Shown piece after piece: positions 8,226 to 13,792 of a stretch of 13,792 bases of DNA. The notes beneath the pieces were generated by a model that saw nothing but the letters and a program-made list of their open reading frames with translations, was not told the DNA's origin and made no database searches. How positions within the stretch are numbered: position 1 is the first letter of the stretch; each line of letters opens with the position of its first letter. The position numbers and the translations under genes were made by a program. This stretch comes from Paracoccaceae bacterium (GTDB lineage: Bacteria; Pseudomonadota; Alphaproteobacteria; Rhodobacterales; Rhodobacteraceae). The stretch is from positions 1 to 13,792 of the forward strand of contig JAOUMG010000010.1 of assembly GCA_029881635.1 (NCBI GenBank), read 5' to 3'.

Positions 8226-8226
8226 T

Positions 8227-9540
8227 TCAGTACACTTCCTTGTAGCGGCTGCACTTTTCCGGCCAGCCGAGGCCGGCTAGCTGCGCCATTTCCCCGCGCT
8301 TATGCGCAAGATACAGATCGACAAACTCATCACCGAACCATTGGCGAACGGCTTTGGATCCGCCGAGTTTTCCAAGCGCCTCGTCCAAGGTCTGCGGTAA
8401 GCGTTTGAAACCCTTTGCAGCCAGTTCCGATGCCGACAAAAGCGACAGATCCTCATTTACCGGTGCGGGTGGTTCTATCTGATCCTTGACCCCTTGGGTT
8501 CCGGCAAACAGCAATGCCGCAAATGCCAGATGCGGACTGGCGGCGGCATCAATCGCGCGCACTTCGAAATTATACTGTCGCGCGACAGCCTCTTCGTCTT
8601 GGGTCGAGACCGGGCAGATCCGGACCGCTGCCTCGCGGTCCCGGTAGCCCAGATTATTGAACGCCGCACTCCATCTATGCGGTGTCAGGCGCAGATAGCT
8701 GATTTCCGAAGGCGCAAGAATCGCCAGAATTTGATCGAGGTGATGCAGGATGCCCCCGATGAAATGCCGGGTCAGGCGGCTCATGCCATGTGGTGCCTTT
8801 GGGTCATAGGTAAGCGGCGCGCCATCATCATCGACAAAGCTGAAATGGATATGCACCCCGTTGCCGACACTGTCGGGATCAAGGATCGGCGAAAAACTGG
8901 GGGAGGCGCCATGGCGGCGGATCACGTCATCGGCCAATAGCCTCAGGATCGCTGCATTGTCCGGCGTCACAATGCCCAGCGTTGGTTTGATCGTGATCTC
9001 GTATTGCGACGGCCCGTATTCCTTCATGAATGTGTCGGGTTGACATGAAGTCTGGGCAAGAGATGCCAGGAAAGCACCGCTCCAGTTCCGTGCATCGCGA
9101 AATCCTTTCAGACCGAAACCGTCGCCTGGGCGTGGGGGCATGTCTTTGATCTGAAACTCATGCTCGAATGCCGACAGCAACCGCGCGCCGCTTGCCTGAT
9201 GCAGTTCCTCCAAACTCCGGCGCGCCAGAGATCGCGTACAAAAGGCCCATGGTTCGCCTTCCAGGCTGCGAATATCGCCCAGCGCGAAGTCGAAAACATC
9301 GTCGCCGTCTTTCAACGTGATGCGGGTGTCGGGGTCAGGGACCAGAGCCAGATCGCCGAAAGAACCAAAGGGGCTTTCGGATATCGTGTCAAAACAGGTT
9401 ATCTGAACATTGGTCGGTGTCCATCCAACACCGCGCTGCAACCGTTTCTCCCAATCCGCGGCGGGAAAGGATTTGCCGCGCAAGATACCGGCAATATCCG
9501 AGGTGCCAACGAAAACCAGCCTGTCTTCTGATGCGATCAC
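8227..9540 (-). CDS. Glutamine synthetase family protein (probable gamma-glutamyl-amine ligase)
   Basis: ATP-dependent ligase of the glutamine synthetase fold, 437 aa. Beta-grasp part is about 1-100 and catalytic barrel about 105-437. Metal/ATP residues align with EHE at 126-128, EYGPSQYE at 174-181, NGVHIHFS at 227-234, RLTPHRW at 284-290, YRDREAAVRI at 299-308 and FEVRAIDAAASPHLAFAA at 325-342. The fold's core acidic, histidine and arginine positions therefore look intact. The spot that carries the adenylylated Tyr in housekeeping GlnA (NLYxLPPEE) reads DLSLLSASE with Ser366, so GlnE control is unlikely. These features, and its place next to an importer and amidohydrolases, argue for a PuuA-like or other gamma-glutamylamine ligase rather than ammonia assimilation. 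GTG at 9540 overlaps the regulator stop (GTGA), with GAGG 5 nt upstream. The amine substrate is unknown. Confidence 0.88.
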   Translation of the reverse strand: MIASEDRLVFVGTSDIAGILRGKSFPAADWEKRLQRGVGWTPTNVQITCFDTISESPFGSFGDLALVPDPDTRITLKDGDDVFDFALGDIRSLEGEPWAFCTRSLARRSLEELHQASGARLLSAFEHEFQIKDMPPRPGDGFGLKGFRDARNWSGAFLASLAQTSCQPDTFMKEYGPSQYEITIKPTLGIVTPDNAAILRLLADDVIRRHGASPSFSPILDPDSVGNGVHIHFSFVDDDGAPLTYDPKAPHGMSRLTRHFIGGILHHLDQILAILAPSEISYLRLTPHRWSAAFNNLGYRDREAAVRICPVSTQDEEAVARQYNFEVRAIDAAASPHLAFAALLFAGTQGVKDQIEPPAPVNEDLSLLSASELAAKGFKRLPQTLDEALGKLGGSKAVRQWFGDEFVDLYLAHKRGEMAQLAGLGWPEKCSRYKEVY

Positions 9541-10394
9541 GACTGCCTCGCCAATTCGGACTCAGGTTCGGATCGCAGAGCATCCCATGCGGCAATCCGG
9601 GATTTTGTGGCGTTCCAATTGCGCTCGGCCAGAGGAACCAGCAGCGCCTCGATCATCGCAAAAGCCGGGGCGTAACTGTCCCACAGCGTTCCCGATTCAA
9701 TCGGAACAGCGACAAGCTCATTCGCCCCTTTTGCAGCAGGGCTGACCCACTGGTCTGTGATTACAATCGTTTGCGCCTTTCGGGCCCGCGCGGCGGCAGA
9801 AAGCCCGGCAAGGCTAGTCTGATAACGCCTGAAATCGACCAGCAGAAGAACATCGCGCGGTCGCATGCGCAAAAGGTATTCCGGCCAGGCTTCCGGATCG
9901 GAAGGAATGTGAAAAACGTCCTTGCGGATCTGGCGAAGGTGACGGGCAAAGAAATCGGCGATGCTGTCGCTCATCCTTCCCCCGATCAGATAGATCCGTC
10001 TTTTCGGATCGCTCAGCATGTCGCAAAGCCGTTCGAACTGGGCGGGCGATACGCGTTCCGTCAATTCTGCATTCAGCGCGCCGACCCGTTCAAGATAGGA
10101 GGCCAGCGGGGCAGATCGGTCGATGCTGCTGTCACGGCGTTCAAGATCAATGGGCGACTGACGACTTTCCTCCAGTTCCTGAACCAGCCTTTGCTGGAAT
10201 TCATGAAACCCGCCAAAACCAAGTTTGGTCACGAATCGTGAAATCGACGGCGCCGATATATGGGCGCGTTGTGAGAGTTCCTGAATGGGCTTGAGACCGG
10301 CAAAGGGATAGTCGGCCAAAAGAACTGACGCCAACTGCCTTTCGGCTGCCGTGAACGCATCGACCTTTTGTTCCATCAGCTGCCGGATATGCAC
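9537..10394 (-). CDS. RpiR/MurR-family transcriptional regulator (HTH + SIS domains)
   Basis: DNA-binding regulator, 285 aa. The N-terminal HTH_6 domain spans about 1-77; recognition region QELSQRAHISAPSISRFVTKLGF is around 38-60. A SIS domain spans about 130-255, with IYLIGGRMSDSIADFFARHL, DVLLLVDFRRY and VITDQ strands. SIS domains of this family usually bind phosphosugars or related effectors; the effector here is unknown. The long open frame starts at 10511 but would run through the promoter region. GTG at 10394 gives the family-typical start VHIRQLMEQKVDAFTAAERQLA and has a G-rich GGTGGGGGG just upstream. A second option is ATG at 10376. It is first in the operon, its stop overlaps the next start (GTGA), and a palindrome sits over its own promoter, so autoregulation and control of the divergent hydrolase genes are likely. 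Confidence 0.9.
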   Translation of the reverse strand: MHIRQLMEQKVDAFTAAERQLASVLLADYPFAGLKPIQELSQRAHISAPSISRFVTKLGFGGFHEFQQRLVQELEESRQSPIDLERRDSSIDRSAPLASYLERVGALNAELTERVSPAQFERLCDMLSDPKRRIYLIGGRMSDSIADFFARHLRQIRKDVFHIPSDPEAWPEYLLRMRPRDVLLLVDFRRYQTSLAGLSAAARARKAQTIVITDQWVSPAAKGANELVAVPIESGTLWDSYAPAFAMIEALLVPLAERNWNATKSRIAAWDALRSEPESELARQS

Positions 10395-10423
10395 GTGCCC
10401 CCCACCATGTAACCCATGCTTCG

Positions 10424-10453
10424 AGAATAGGATGTATGAAAAAAGATTGTCAA
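10424..10453 (-). promoter_or_regulatory. Sigma-70-type promoter of the minus-strand rpiR-GS-liv-formamidase operon
   Basis: Read on the minus strand there is a perfect -35 hexamer TTGACA (10453-10448), an 18-nt spacer, and a -10 hexamer TATTCT (10429-10424, four of six matches). The expected transcription start near 10417 gives a short leader of about 22 nt to the GTG at 10394. The palindrome at 10444-10456 overlaps the -35 box. Confidence 0.65.
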
Positions 10454-10456
10454 TCT
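10444..10456. promoter_or_regulatory. Candidate regulator operator: perfect 6-1-6 palindrome
   Basis: AGATTG T CAATCT is an exact inverted repeat in the divergent intergenic region. It covers the -35 of the minus-strand promoter and lies just upstream of the TATAAT box of the plus-strand promoter. One bound dimer could therefore affect both directions. The link to the neighbouring RpiR-type regulator is inferred from position. Confidence 0.5.
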
Positions 10457-10459
10457 GTA

Positions 10460-10465
10460 TATAAT
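10460..10465 (+). promoter_or_regulatory. -10 box of the divergent plus-strand promoter
   Basis: A perfect TATAAT lies between the palindrome and the plus-strand genes. The -35 position (about 10436-10442) holds only an A-rich ATGAAAA-like sequence, so the promoter may need activation. The predicted start of transcription, about 10472, is only a base or two before an ATG at 10474 and about 65 nt before the TTG at 10537. Confidence 0.45.
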
Positions 10466-10536
10466 CGGTCCAAATGATGAATAATTTGCGGACTCGCACA
10501 CGCTCTGGCATTCAGAGCAGGTCTACGGAGATCAGT

Positions 10537-11334
10537 TTGACAAACGCGCAAGCCGACACGGTTGGGGATATCTTGCTTACCAACGGTATTGACCCCGACC
10601 CAGTCCGTGTCACCAATCCGCATGCCACAGCGCCGCTTTTGCTTGTCTGCGATCATGCCGGGCGGGAAATCCCGGAAAAGCTTGGTGGCCTGGGTTTGTC
10701 ATCAACCGAACTTGGCCTTCATATCGCTTATGATATCGGTGCGGAAACGGTCGCAAACGGGTTGGCCGACCGCTTCGGCTGTACACTCATCGCCCAGCGC
10801 TACAGCCGGTTGGTAATTGATTGCAACCGTCCGCCAGGAACCGCCCAATCGATCCCCGAGATCAGCGATGGCGTCATGGTTCCGGGGAATGCCAATCTAC
10901 TGCCTGCGGATCGTGTGCTGCGCGAAAGGGCAATCTTCGCCCCGTTTGCCAGACAATGCGAGATGGAGATGCAGCGTTCAAATCATCGCTTCGCGTTCGC
11001 CATCCACAGCTTCACGCCCCGGTTGGGCGGAAATTCGCGACCTTGGGACATAGGGTTTCTCTATCGGCATCCCTGTAGCCAGGGCGACCGGCTGGTGGCT
11101 CTTTGTCAGGAATTGTGGCCTGATCTGAAAATAGGAAAGAACCAGCCCTACCAGATCGAAGATGCAACGGATTGGTTCATCCCGGTCTGCGCGGAAACCC
11201 GTGGAATCCCCCATTGCCTGATCGAAGTCAGAAATGACCACTTGCTGACAACGGCAGGGTGCGAGCTCTGGGTTGAGCGCCTTTACCGACTGCTATCGAC
11301 ATTTATGGAGCAAGCCAATGCAACTCACGCGTGA
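10537..11334 (+). CDS. N-formylglutamate amidohydrolase (FGase) family protein
   Basis: Predicted metal-dependent amidohydrolase of the FGase family (PF05013), 265 aa from the chosen start. Members hydrolyse N-formylglutamate to formate and glutamate, but many paralogues have unknown substrates. Visible motifs are LLVCDHAGREIP at 35-46, HIAYDIGA at 62-69, RYSRLVIDCNRP at 88-99, ISDGVMVPGN near 109-118, AIHSFTP at 155-161, RPWDIG at 168-173 and CLIEVRND at 227-234. The TTG start is supported by GGAG at 10527-10530, 6 nt upstream, and by a homologue-like N-terminus before DPDPVRVTNP. The alternative ATG at 10474 lacks a Shine-Dalgarno but would be almost leaderless. A Cys at 218 (PVCAETRG) sits where I recall relatives often having His. 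It opens the plus-strand operon and overlaps the cysteine hydrolase gene by 17 nt. No other histidine-utilisation genes are present, so a HutG role is not assumed. Confidence 0.82.
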   Translation: MTNAQADTVGDILLTNGIDPDPVRVTNPHATAPLLLVCDHAGREIPEKLGGLGLSSTELGLHIAYDIGAETVANGLADRFGCTLIAQRYSRLVIDCNRPPGTAQSIPEISDGVMVPGNANLLPADRVLRERAIFAPFARQCEMEMQRSNHRFAFAIHSFTPRLGGNSRPWDIGFLYRHPCSQGDRLVALCQELWPDLKIGKNQPYQIEDATDWFIPVCAETRGIPHCLIEVRNDHLLTTAGCELWVERLYRLLSTFMEQANATHA

Positions 11335-11974
11335 TGTCCCCTTGGTGCCTGCAAAATCGGCGCTTTTGTTCATTGACGTTCAGAATTTCAGTGCGCACCG
11401 CCAAGGCGCGGAGTTCAAGGATCTGCCAGAGGCCGAGTTTGCCGCGAAATACGGCTGGTATTTTGACCAGTTGGAAGCCCGGGTCATACCGAATATGCAG
11501 GCTATCCAGACCGCCTGCAGGCAGGCTGGCGTCGAGGTTATGTATACGACCATCGAAAGCCTGACACTGGATGGGCGCGACCGCTCGCTCGACTACAAGA
11601 TCACCGGGTTTCATGTTCCCAAGGGTTCGTGGGATGGGAAAGTCATTGATGAGATAGCACCGCAGGGCGACGAGATTGTTTTACCCAAGACGTCGTCCTC
11701 TGTATTCGTGTCGACCCATATTGATTACATCTTGCGCAATCTGGGTGTGACCCAGCTGGTGATCAGCGGCCTGATCACTGATCAATGCGTCGAAAGTGCC
11801 ATCCGCGACGCCTGCGATCTGGGGTATCTGGTCACCGAAGTGACTGACGCCTGCCTGACCTACAGCCAGGAACGCCACGATCACTCCTTACGGACGATCA
11901 AGGGATACTGTCGGCAGGTGACCACTGATGACCTCGTTCGGGAACTGAGCGCGGCGGGGAAGGCGCAAGGTTAG
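11318..11974 (+). CDS. Isochorismatase-family cysteine hydrolase (RutB/amidase-like)
   Basis: Cytoplasmic hydrolase of the isochorismatase-like fold, 218 aa. The catalytic triad of the amidase branch is present: Asp20 (LLFIDVQN), Lys124 (VLPKTSSSVF) and Cys157 (LITDQCVESAIRDA). With this triad, relatives hydrolyse ureidoacrylate, N-carbamoylsarcosine, biuret, nicotinamide or maleamate, releasing ammonia or carbamate. True isochorismatases lack the Cys, so an amide or ureide substrate is more likely. The ATG at 11318 is preceded by GGAG at 11307-11310 with 7-nt spacing and overlaps the end of the FGase-family gene. The longer open frame from 11273 is not supported. The overlap implies coupled expression of the two hydrolases, perhaps for successive steps. 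No terminator is obvious after the stop. Confidence 0.88.
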   Translation: MQLTRDVPLVPAKSALLFIDVQNFSAHRQGAEFKDLPEAEFAAKYGWYFDQLEARVIPNMQAIQTACRQAGVEVMYTTIESLTLDGRDRSLDYKITGFHVPKGSWDGKVIDEIAPQGDEIVLPKTSSSVFVSTHIDYILRNLGVTQLVISGLITDQCVESAIRDACDLGYLVTEVTDACLTYSQERHDHSLRTIKGYCRQVTTDDLVRELSAAGKAQG

Positions 11975-12219
11975 ATGGGTTGGAAAACTTGTACCGGTGA
12001 GGCCGACTGATTGATCTTCATATAATGCCAGCTCATGCAATGCGTTGCAGTGCTTCTGATCGATAGGTCCGCGCCCCTTTGGAAAACGGGATTGGCCCGG
12101 TGCAGCCCGCTTGCCCATATTTTCGCCAGATTATCTTGCTATCCCAGTTTGTCCTCAATTTTGAACAGGAAAGAGGGCGATGCGACACGGGAAGGGTTGG
12201 AAGAAGGCATTTCCATAGC

Positions 12220-13194
12220 ATGGCGAAGCGTTCTGCGGTAAAAATGGCCGAGCGGATAGGGCGGTTTTGGCGGGCATTGCCGGAATGGTTGCGCTGGGCA
12301 GCTTTGGCTGCGGCATTCATGGTTGGCTTTGAATTTCTTGGCCACCTGCCCATGACTGGCGCTGGCCTCATTCCTTCGGCGATCCTGCTTTCAATAGTGT
12401 CATTGACCGGCTTTGCTGTGGCGGCGCGGTCGTTTGCAGCCGAAACGTCGCCCGCAGATATTGTAGCCCAAAGCGAGATTGAGGATGACGGGCGGTTCCC
12501 TCGCCTGAAGCTCATGCTCTCGATCCTTTTGTTGGGCGTTACGGCGGTGGTTGTCTGGGCAATTGCGGAAACTGCCTCTCGGTTTTCTGATCTGCCCGTG
12601 CCCGATATTTTTCTGGCGATATCCACGTATCTCTTGGCGGGTTTGGCGGGGCCCTTCCTGCTTGGGCCGGTCTTATGGCTTGTGGGTCATATGCTGCCGC
12701 CTGTTGCGATAAACGTAGGATACCTATTGCGAATCGCAGGGCCAGTGGCAGACCCGATGACGGCGCGGGCCGCAATTGACAGTGTTCAGGTCTATGCCAA
12801 AGGTCTGGGGCGGGCCAAACGCATCAAAGACGCTGATCTGCGCCAATATCAACTGCGACCGGTCGGTCTGACAGAGTGGCTGACGCAGATGGGCCAGACC
12901 GTCACGGTCGAAAGACTGACGGCAGGCCGCGATCTGGTTCTGACCAGCCTGACGCGCGGTGGCGATTGGGAAAAGACTGCTTATGTCATGGTAGGAACCG
13001 ACAAGGAGGCTGTGTCAGATACCGTCATCTGCGAAAGCGCGGCGCGGCTCGCCTCGCCCTTCATGCGCGGTTTTGTTCGGCTCGTGGGCATTGCCAATCT
13101 GGCGCAGGGTGCCGCCGAGGTTGAAGCGATGCGGTTTTCACGTTTGACCGGTGTGCCGGTTTCAGTGACCGATTACCGCATGATCGAGGATTGA
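12220..13194 (+). CDS. Hypothetical membrane protein with four predicted helices and a C-terminal soluble domain
   Basis: I do not recognise this family. From ATG 12220 it has 324 residues. Hydrophobic segments lie at about 24-42, 48-70, 97-118 and 128-160, followed by a roughly 160-residue soluble region. The start is basic ([23 protein letters not shown]), and the soluble tail is probably cytoplasmic. The tail contains [31 protein letters not shown] and a conserved-looking end [22 protein letters not shown] lies about 12 nt before the chosen start, rather far; ATG 12244 (MAERIG) is the next option and an in-frame ATG at 12079 has no support. It is preceded by a 245-nt gap with no gene and no convincing promoter, then followed by zinc-finger and polA genes on the same strand. 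No catalytic motif was found. Confidence 0.75.
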   Translation: MAKRSAVKMAERIGRFWRALPEWLRWAALAAAFMVGFEFLGHLPMTGAGLIPSAILLSIVSLTGFAVAARSFAAETSPADIVAQSEIEDDGRFPRLKLMLSILLLGVTAVVVWAIAETASRFSDLPVPDIFLAISTYLLAGLAGPFLLGPVLWLVGHMLPPVAINVGYLLRIAGPVADPMTARAAIDSVQVYAKGLGRAKRIKDADLRQYQLRPVGLTEWLTQMGQTVTVERLTAGRDLVLTSLTRGGDWEKTAYVMVGTDKEAVSDTVICESAARLASPFMRGFVRLVGIANLAQGAAEVEAMRFSRLTGVPVSVTDYRMIED

Positions 13195-13279
13195 AGTGGT
13201 TGTAGGCCCGGCCCAGATCGCTATCATGCGGCCAAACGGGGTTTTACCCCCGGCACGGACAATCAACGGAGCCCAGACA

Positions 13280-13462
13280 ATGCCCATCCCCGCCCCAGAA
13301 ACCGAAGTTGTTTCCCAATGGAAAGTGGCCTGTGATGGCGGCGAGGCAGCACTTGGGCACCCGCGCGTCTGGCTGACAATTCCGCATGAATCAGGCTTTG
13401 TCGAATGCGGATACTGCGACAAGAAATTTGTACATGAGAGCTTTGCCGAAAAGGCAAAGTAG
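13280..13462 (+). CDS. Zinc-finger domain-containing protein (zf-CHCC, NDUFS6-like)
   Basis: Small protein of 60 aa matching the zf-CHCC family, related to the zinc-binding accessory subunit of mitochondrial complex I. The expected ligands are Cys18, His27, Cys43 and Cys46, in [17 protein letters not shown] and [12 protein letters not shown]. The alphaproteobacterial relatives are typically this short. The ATG at 13280 has GGAG at 13268-13271, 8 nt upstream; the open frame continues upstream to 13196 but that part has no family match. It probably binds one zinc ion; a role in respiratory complex assembly is inferred from the eukaryotic relative. It lies between the membrane protein and polA on the same strand. 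The last codons form a perfect hairpin. Confidence 0.88.
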   Translation: MPIPAPETEVVSQWKVACDGGEAALGHPRVWLTIPHESGFVECGYCDKKFVHESFAEKAK

Positions 13463-13505
13463 ACCTGACCTGGCCTGCCCCTCAGGCAAGCTGGTTCCGG
13501 CCAGC
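13441..13505 (+). terminator. Cluster of three small hairpins between the zinc-finger gene and polA
   Basis: Three inverted repeats follow one another: CTTTGCC-GAAAA-GGCAAAG (13441-13459, over the last codons of the zinc-finger gene), GCCTG-CCCCT-CAGGC (13473-13487), and GCTGG-TTCCGG-CCAGC (13490-13505). None is followed by a T-tract, so this is at best a weak or Rho-assisted end, or an mRNA 3' stabiliser. Confidence 0.3.
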
Positions 13506-13543
13506 CGTGGTCAGCCAACCCGGTCGAAAAAGGAGATTTCCCC

Positions 13544-13792
13544 ATGGCTTTCGGCAAGGGTTGCCATCTGCATCTGATCGACGCATCTGCCTTTATCTTC
13601 CGGGCCTATCACGCGTTGCCGCCGCTCACGCGGAAATCGGACGGGCTGCCGATTGGGGCGGTGGCTGGGTTTTGCAACCTTCTCTGGGCGCAGATAGCGG
13701 CGAATAAAGGCAAAGACGGCCCAACCCATATCGCCTGCATATTCGACTATTCCTCAAAAACCTTCCGCGACGAAATCTATCCGCTTTACAAG
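13544..13792 (+). CDS. polA: DNA polymerase I, N-terminal 5'-nuclease domain (3' end beyond window)
   Basis: Start of DNA polymerase I, which fills gaps and removes RNA primers and damaged strands during replication and repair. Only the first 83 codons are visible, all in the 5'-3' exonuclease (FEN-like) domain. They show LHLIDASAFIFRAYHALPPLT near residues 9-29, carrying the first catalytic Asp13, then GLPIGAVAGFCNLL and the strand ACIFDYSSKTFRDEIYPLYK, which contains the next conserved Asp and the family's TFR-E-YP-YK element. The ATG at 13544 has an excellent AGGAG at 13531-13535, 8 nt upstream. The frame is open to the window edge, so this is a truncation by the window and not by mutation. 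The family assignment is firm. That the full protein also has polymerase domains is an assumption, since a stand-alone nuclease cannot be excluded from this fragment. Confidence 0.9.
   Translation, partial: MAFGKGCHLHLIDASAFIFRAYHALPPLTRKSDGLPIGAVAGFCNLLWAQIAANKGKDGPTHIACIFDYSSKTFRDEIYPLYK

Noticed and set aside
9417..10241. 274-codon plus-strand open frame opposite the regulator
   Set aside because: It runs antisense to the HTH and SIS domains and its translation is basic and patternless.
10395..10511. Extended N-terminus for the regulator (start at 10511)
   Set aside because: It would translate through the TTGACA/TATTCT promoter and the palindrome, and it adds 39 residues unlike the family; GTG 10394 gives the normal N-terminus.
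10537..11334. Assignment as HutG of histidine degradation
   Set aside because: No hutH, hutU or hutI nearby and the protein is co-transcribed with a cysteine hydrolase; the family name is kept without the pathway.
12021..12026. TATAAT as a promoter for the membrane protein gene
   Set aside because: No -35 at 16-18 nt spacing and nearly 200 nt from the start; kept only as a weak possibility.
12036..12049. TGCAA-TGCG-TTGCA hairpin
   Set aside because: Only a 5-bp stem, no T-tract, no relation to a gene end.
12033..12626. 197-codon minus-strand open frame
   Set aside because: It overlaps the better-supported membrane protein; its translation is Arg/Ala-rich without hydrophobic or family pattern.
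13237..13252. CGGGG-TTTTAC-CCCCG hairpin as a terminator after the membrane protein
   Set aside because: Five-base stem and no T-tract after it; may be chance in GC-rich DNA.

Overview
The window looks like chromosomal DNA from an alphaproteobacterium, most likely Rhodobacteraceae/Roseobacter-type. The grounds are a moderately high GC content, tightly overlapping operons, a zf-CHCC zinc-finger protein, and a polA whose N-terminus reads as in that group. This is judged from protein character, not from a database search.

Layout. (1) Positions 2-2606, plus strand: the end of a spermidine/putrescine-type ABC importer operon (PotB-like permease cut by the window edge, PotC-like permease, PotA-like ATPase). 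(2) Positions 2685-10394, minus strand: one tightly packed unit of eight genes. In transcription order these are an RpiR/MurR-type regulator, a glutamine-synthetase-like ligase, LivG, LivK, an 11-bp-stem hairpin with a short T-tract, LivF, LivH, LivM and an acetamidase/formamidase. Most junctions are 4-nt or 1-nt overlaps or 1-nt gaps. (3) Positions 10395-10536: a divergent control region. It holds a TTGACA/TATTCT promoter for the minus-strand unit, a TATAAT box facing the plus strand, and a perfect 6-1-6 palindrome between them. (4) Positions 10537-11974, plus strand: an N-formylglutamate-amidohydrolase-family protein overlapping an isochorismatase-family cysteine hydrolase. (5) Positions 12220-13792, plus strand: an unrecognised four-helix membrane protein, a 60-aa zinc-finger protein, and the first 83 codons of DNA polymerase I. 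This part looks like conserved housekeeping sequence.

Inferred function. Regions 2-4 read as a nitrogen-acquisition island. A Liv/Fmd-type importer brings in an amide- or amine-like solute. An ATP-dependent ligase of the glutamine-synthetase fold probably glutamylates an amine. Three different C-N hydrolases (formamidase, FGase-family, cysteine hydrolase) can then release ammonia and formate or carboxylates. The regulator sits first in the operon and shares its promoter region with the divergent hydrolase pair. The families are recognisable, but the substrate and the pathway as a whole cannot be named from sequence. This combination is the best candidate here for an undescribed system.

No tRNA, rRNA, CRISPR array, insertion sequence, phage gene or attachment site was seen. 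No gene-free stretch exceeds 300 bases. The largest gap is 11975-12219.
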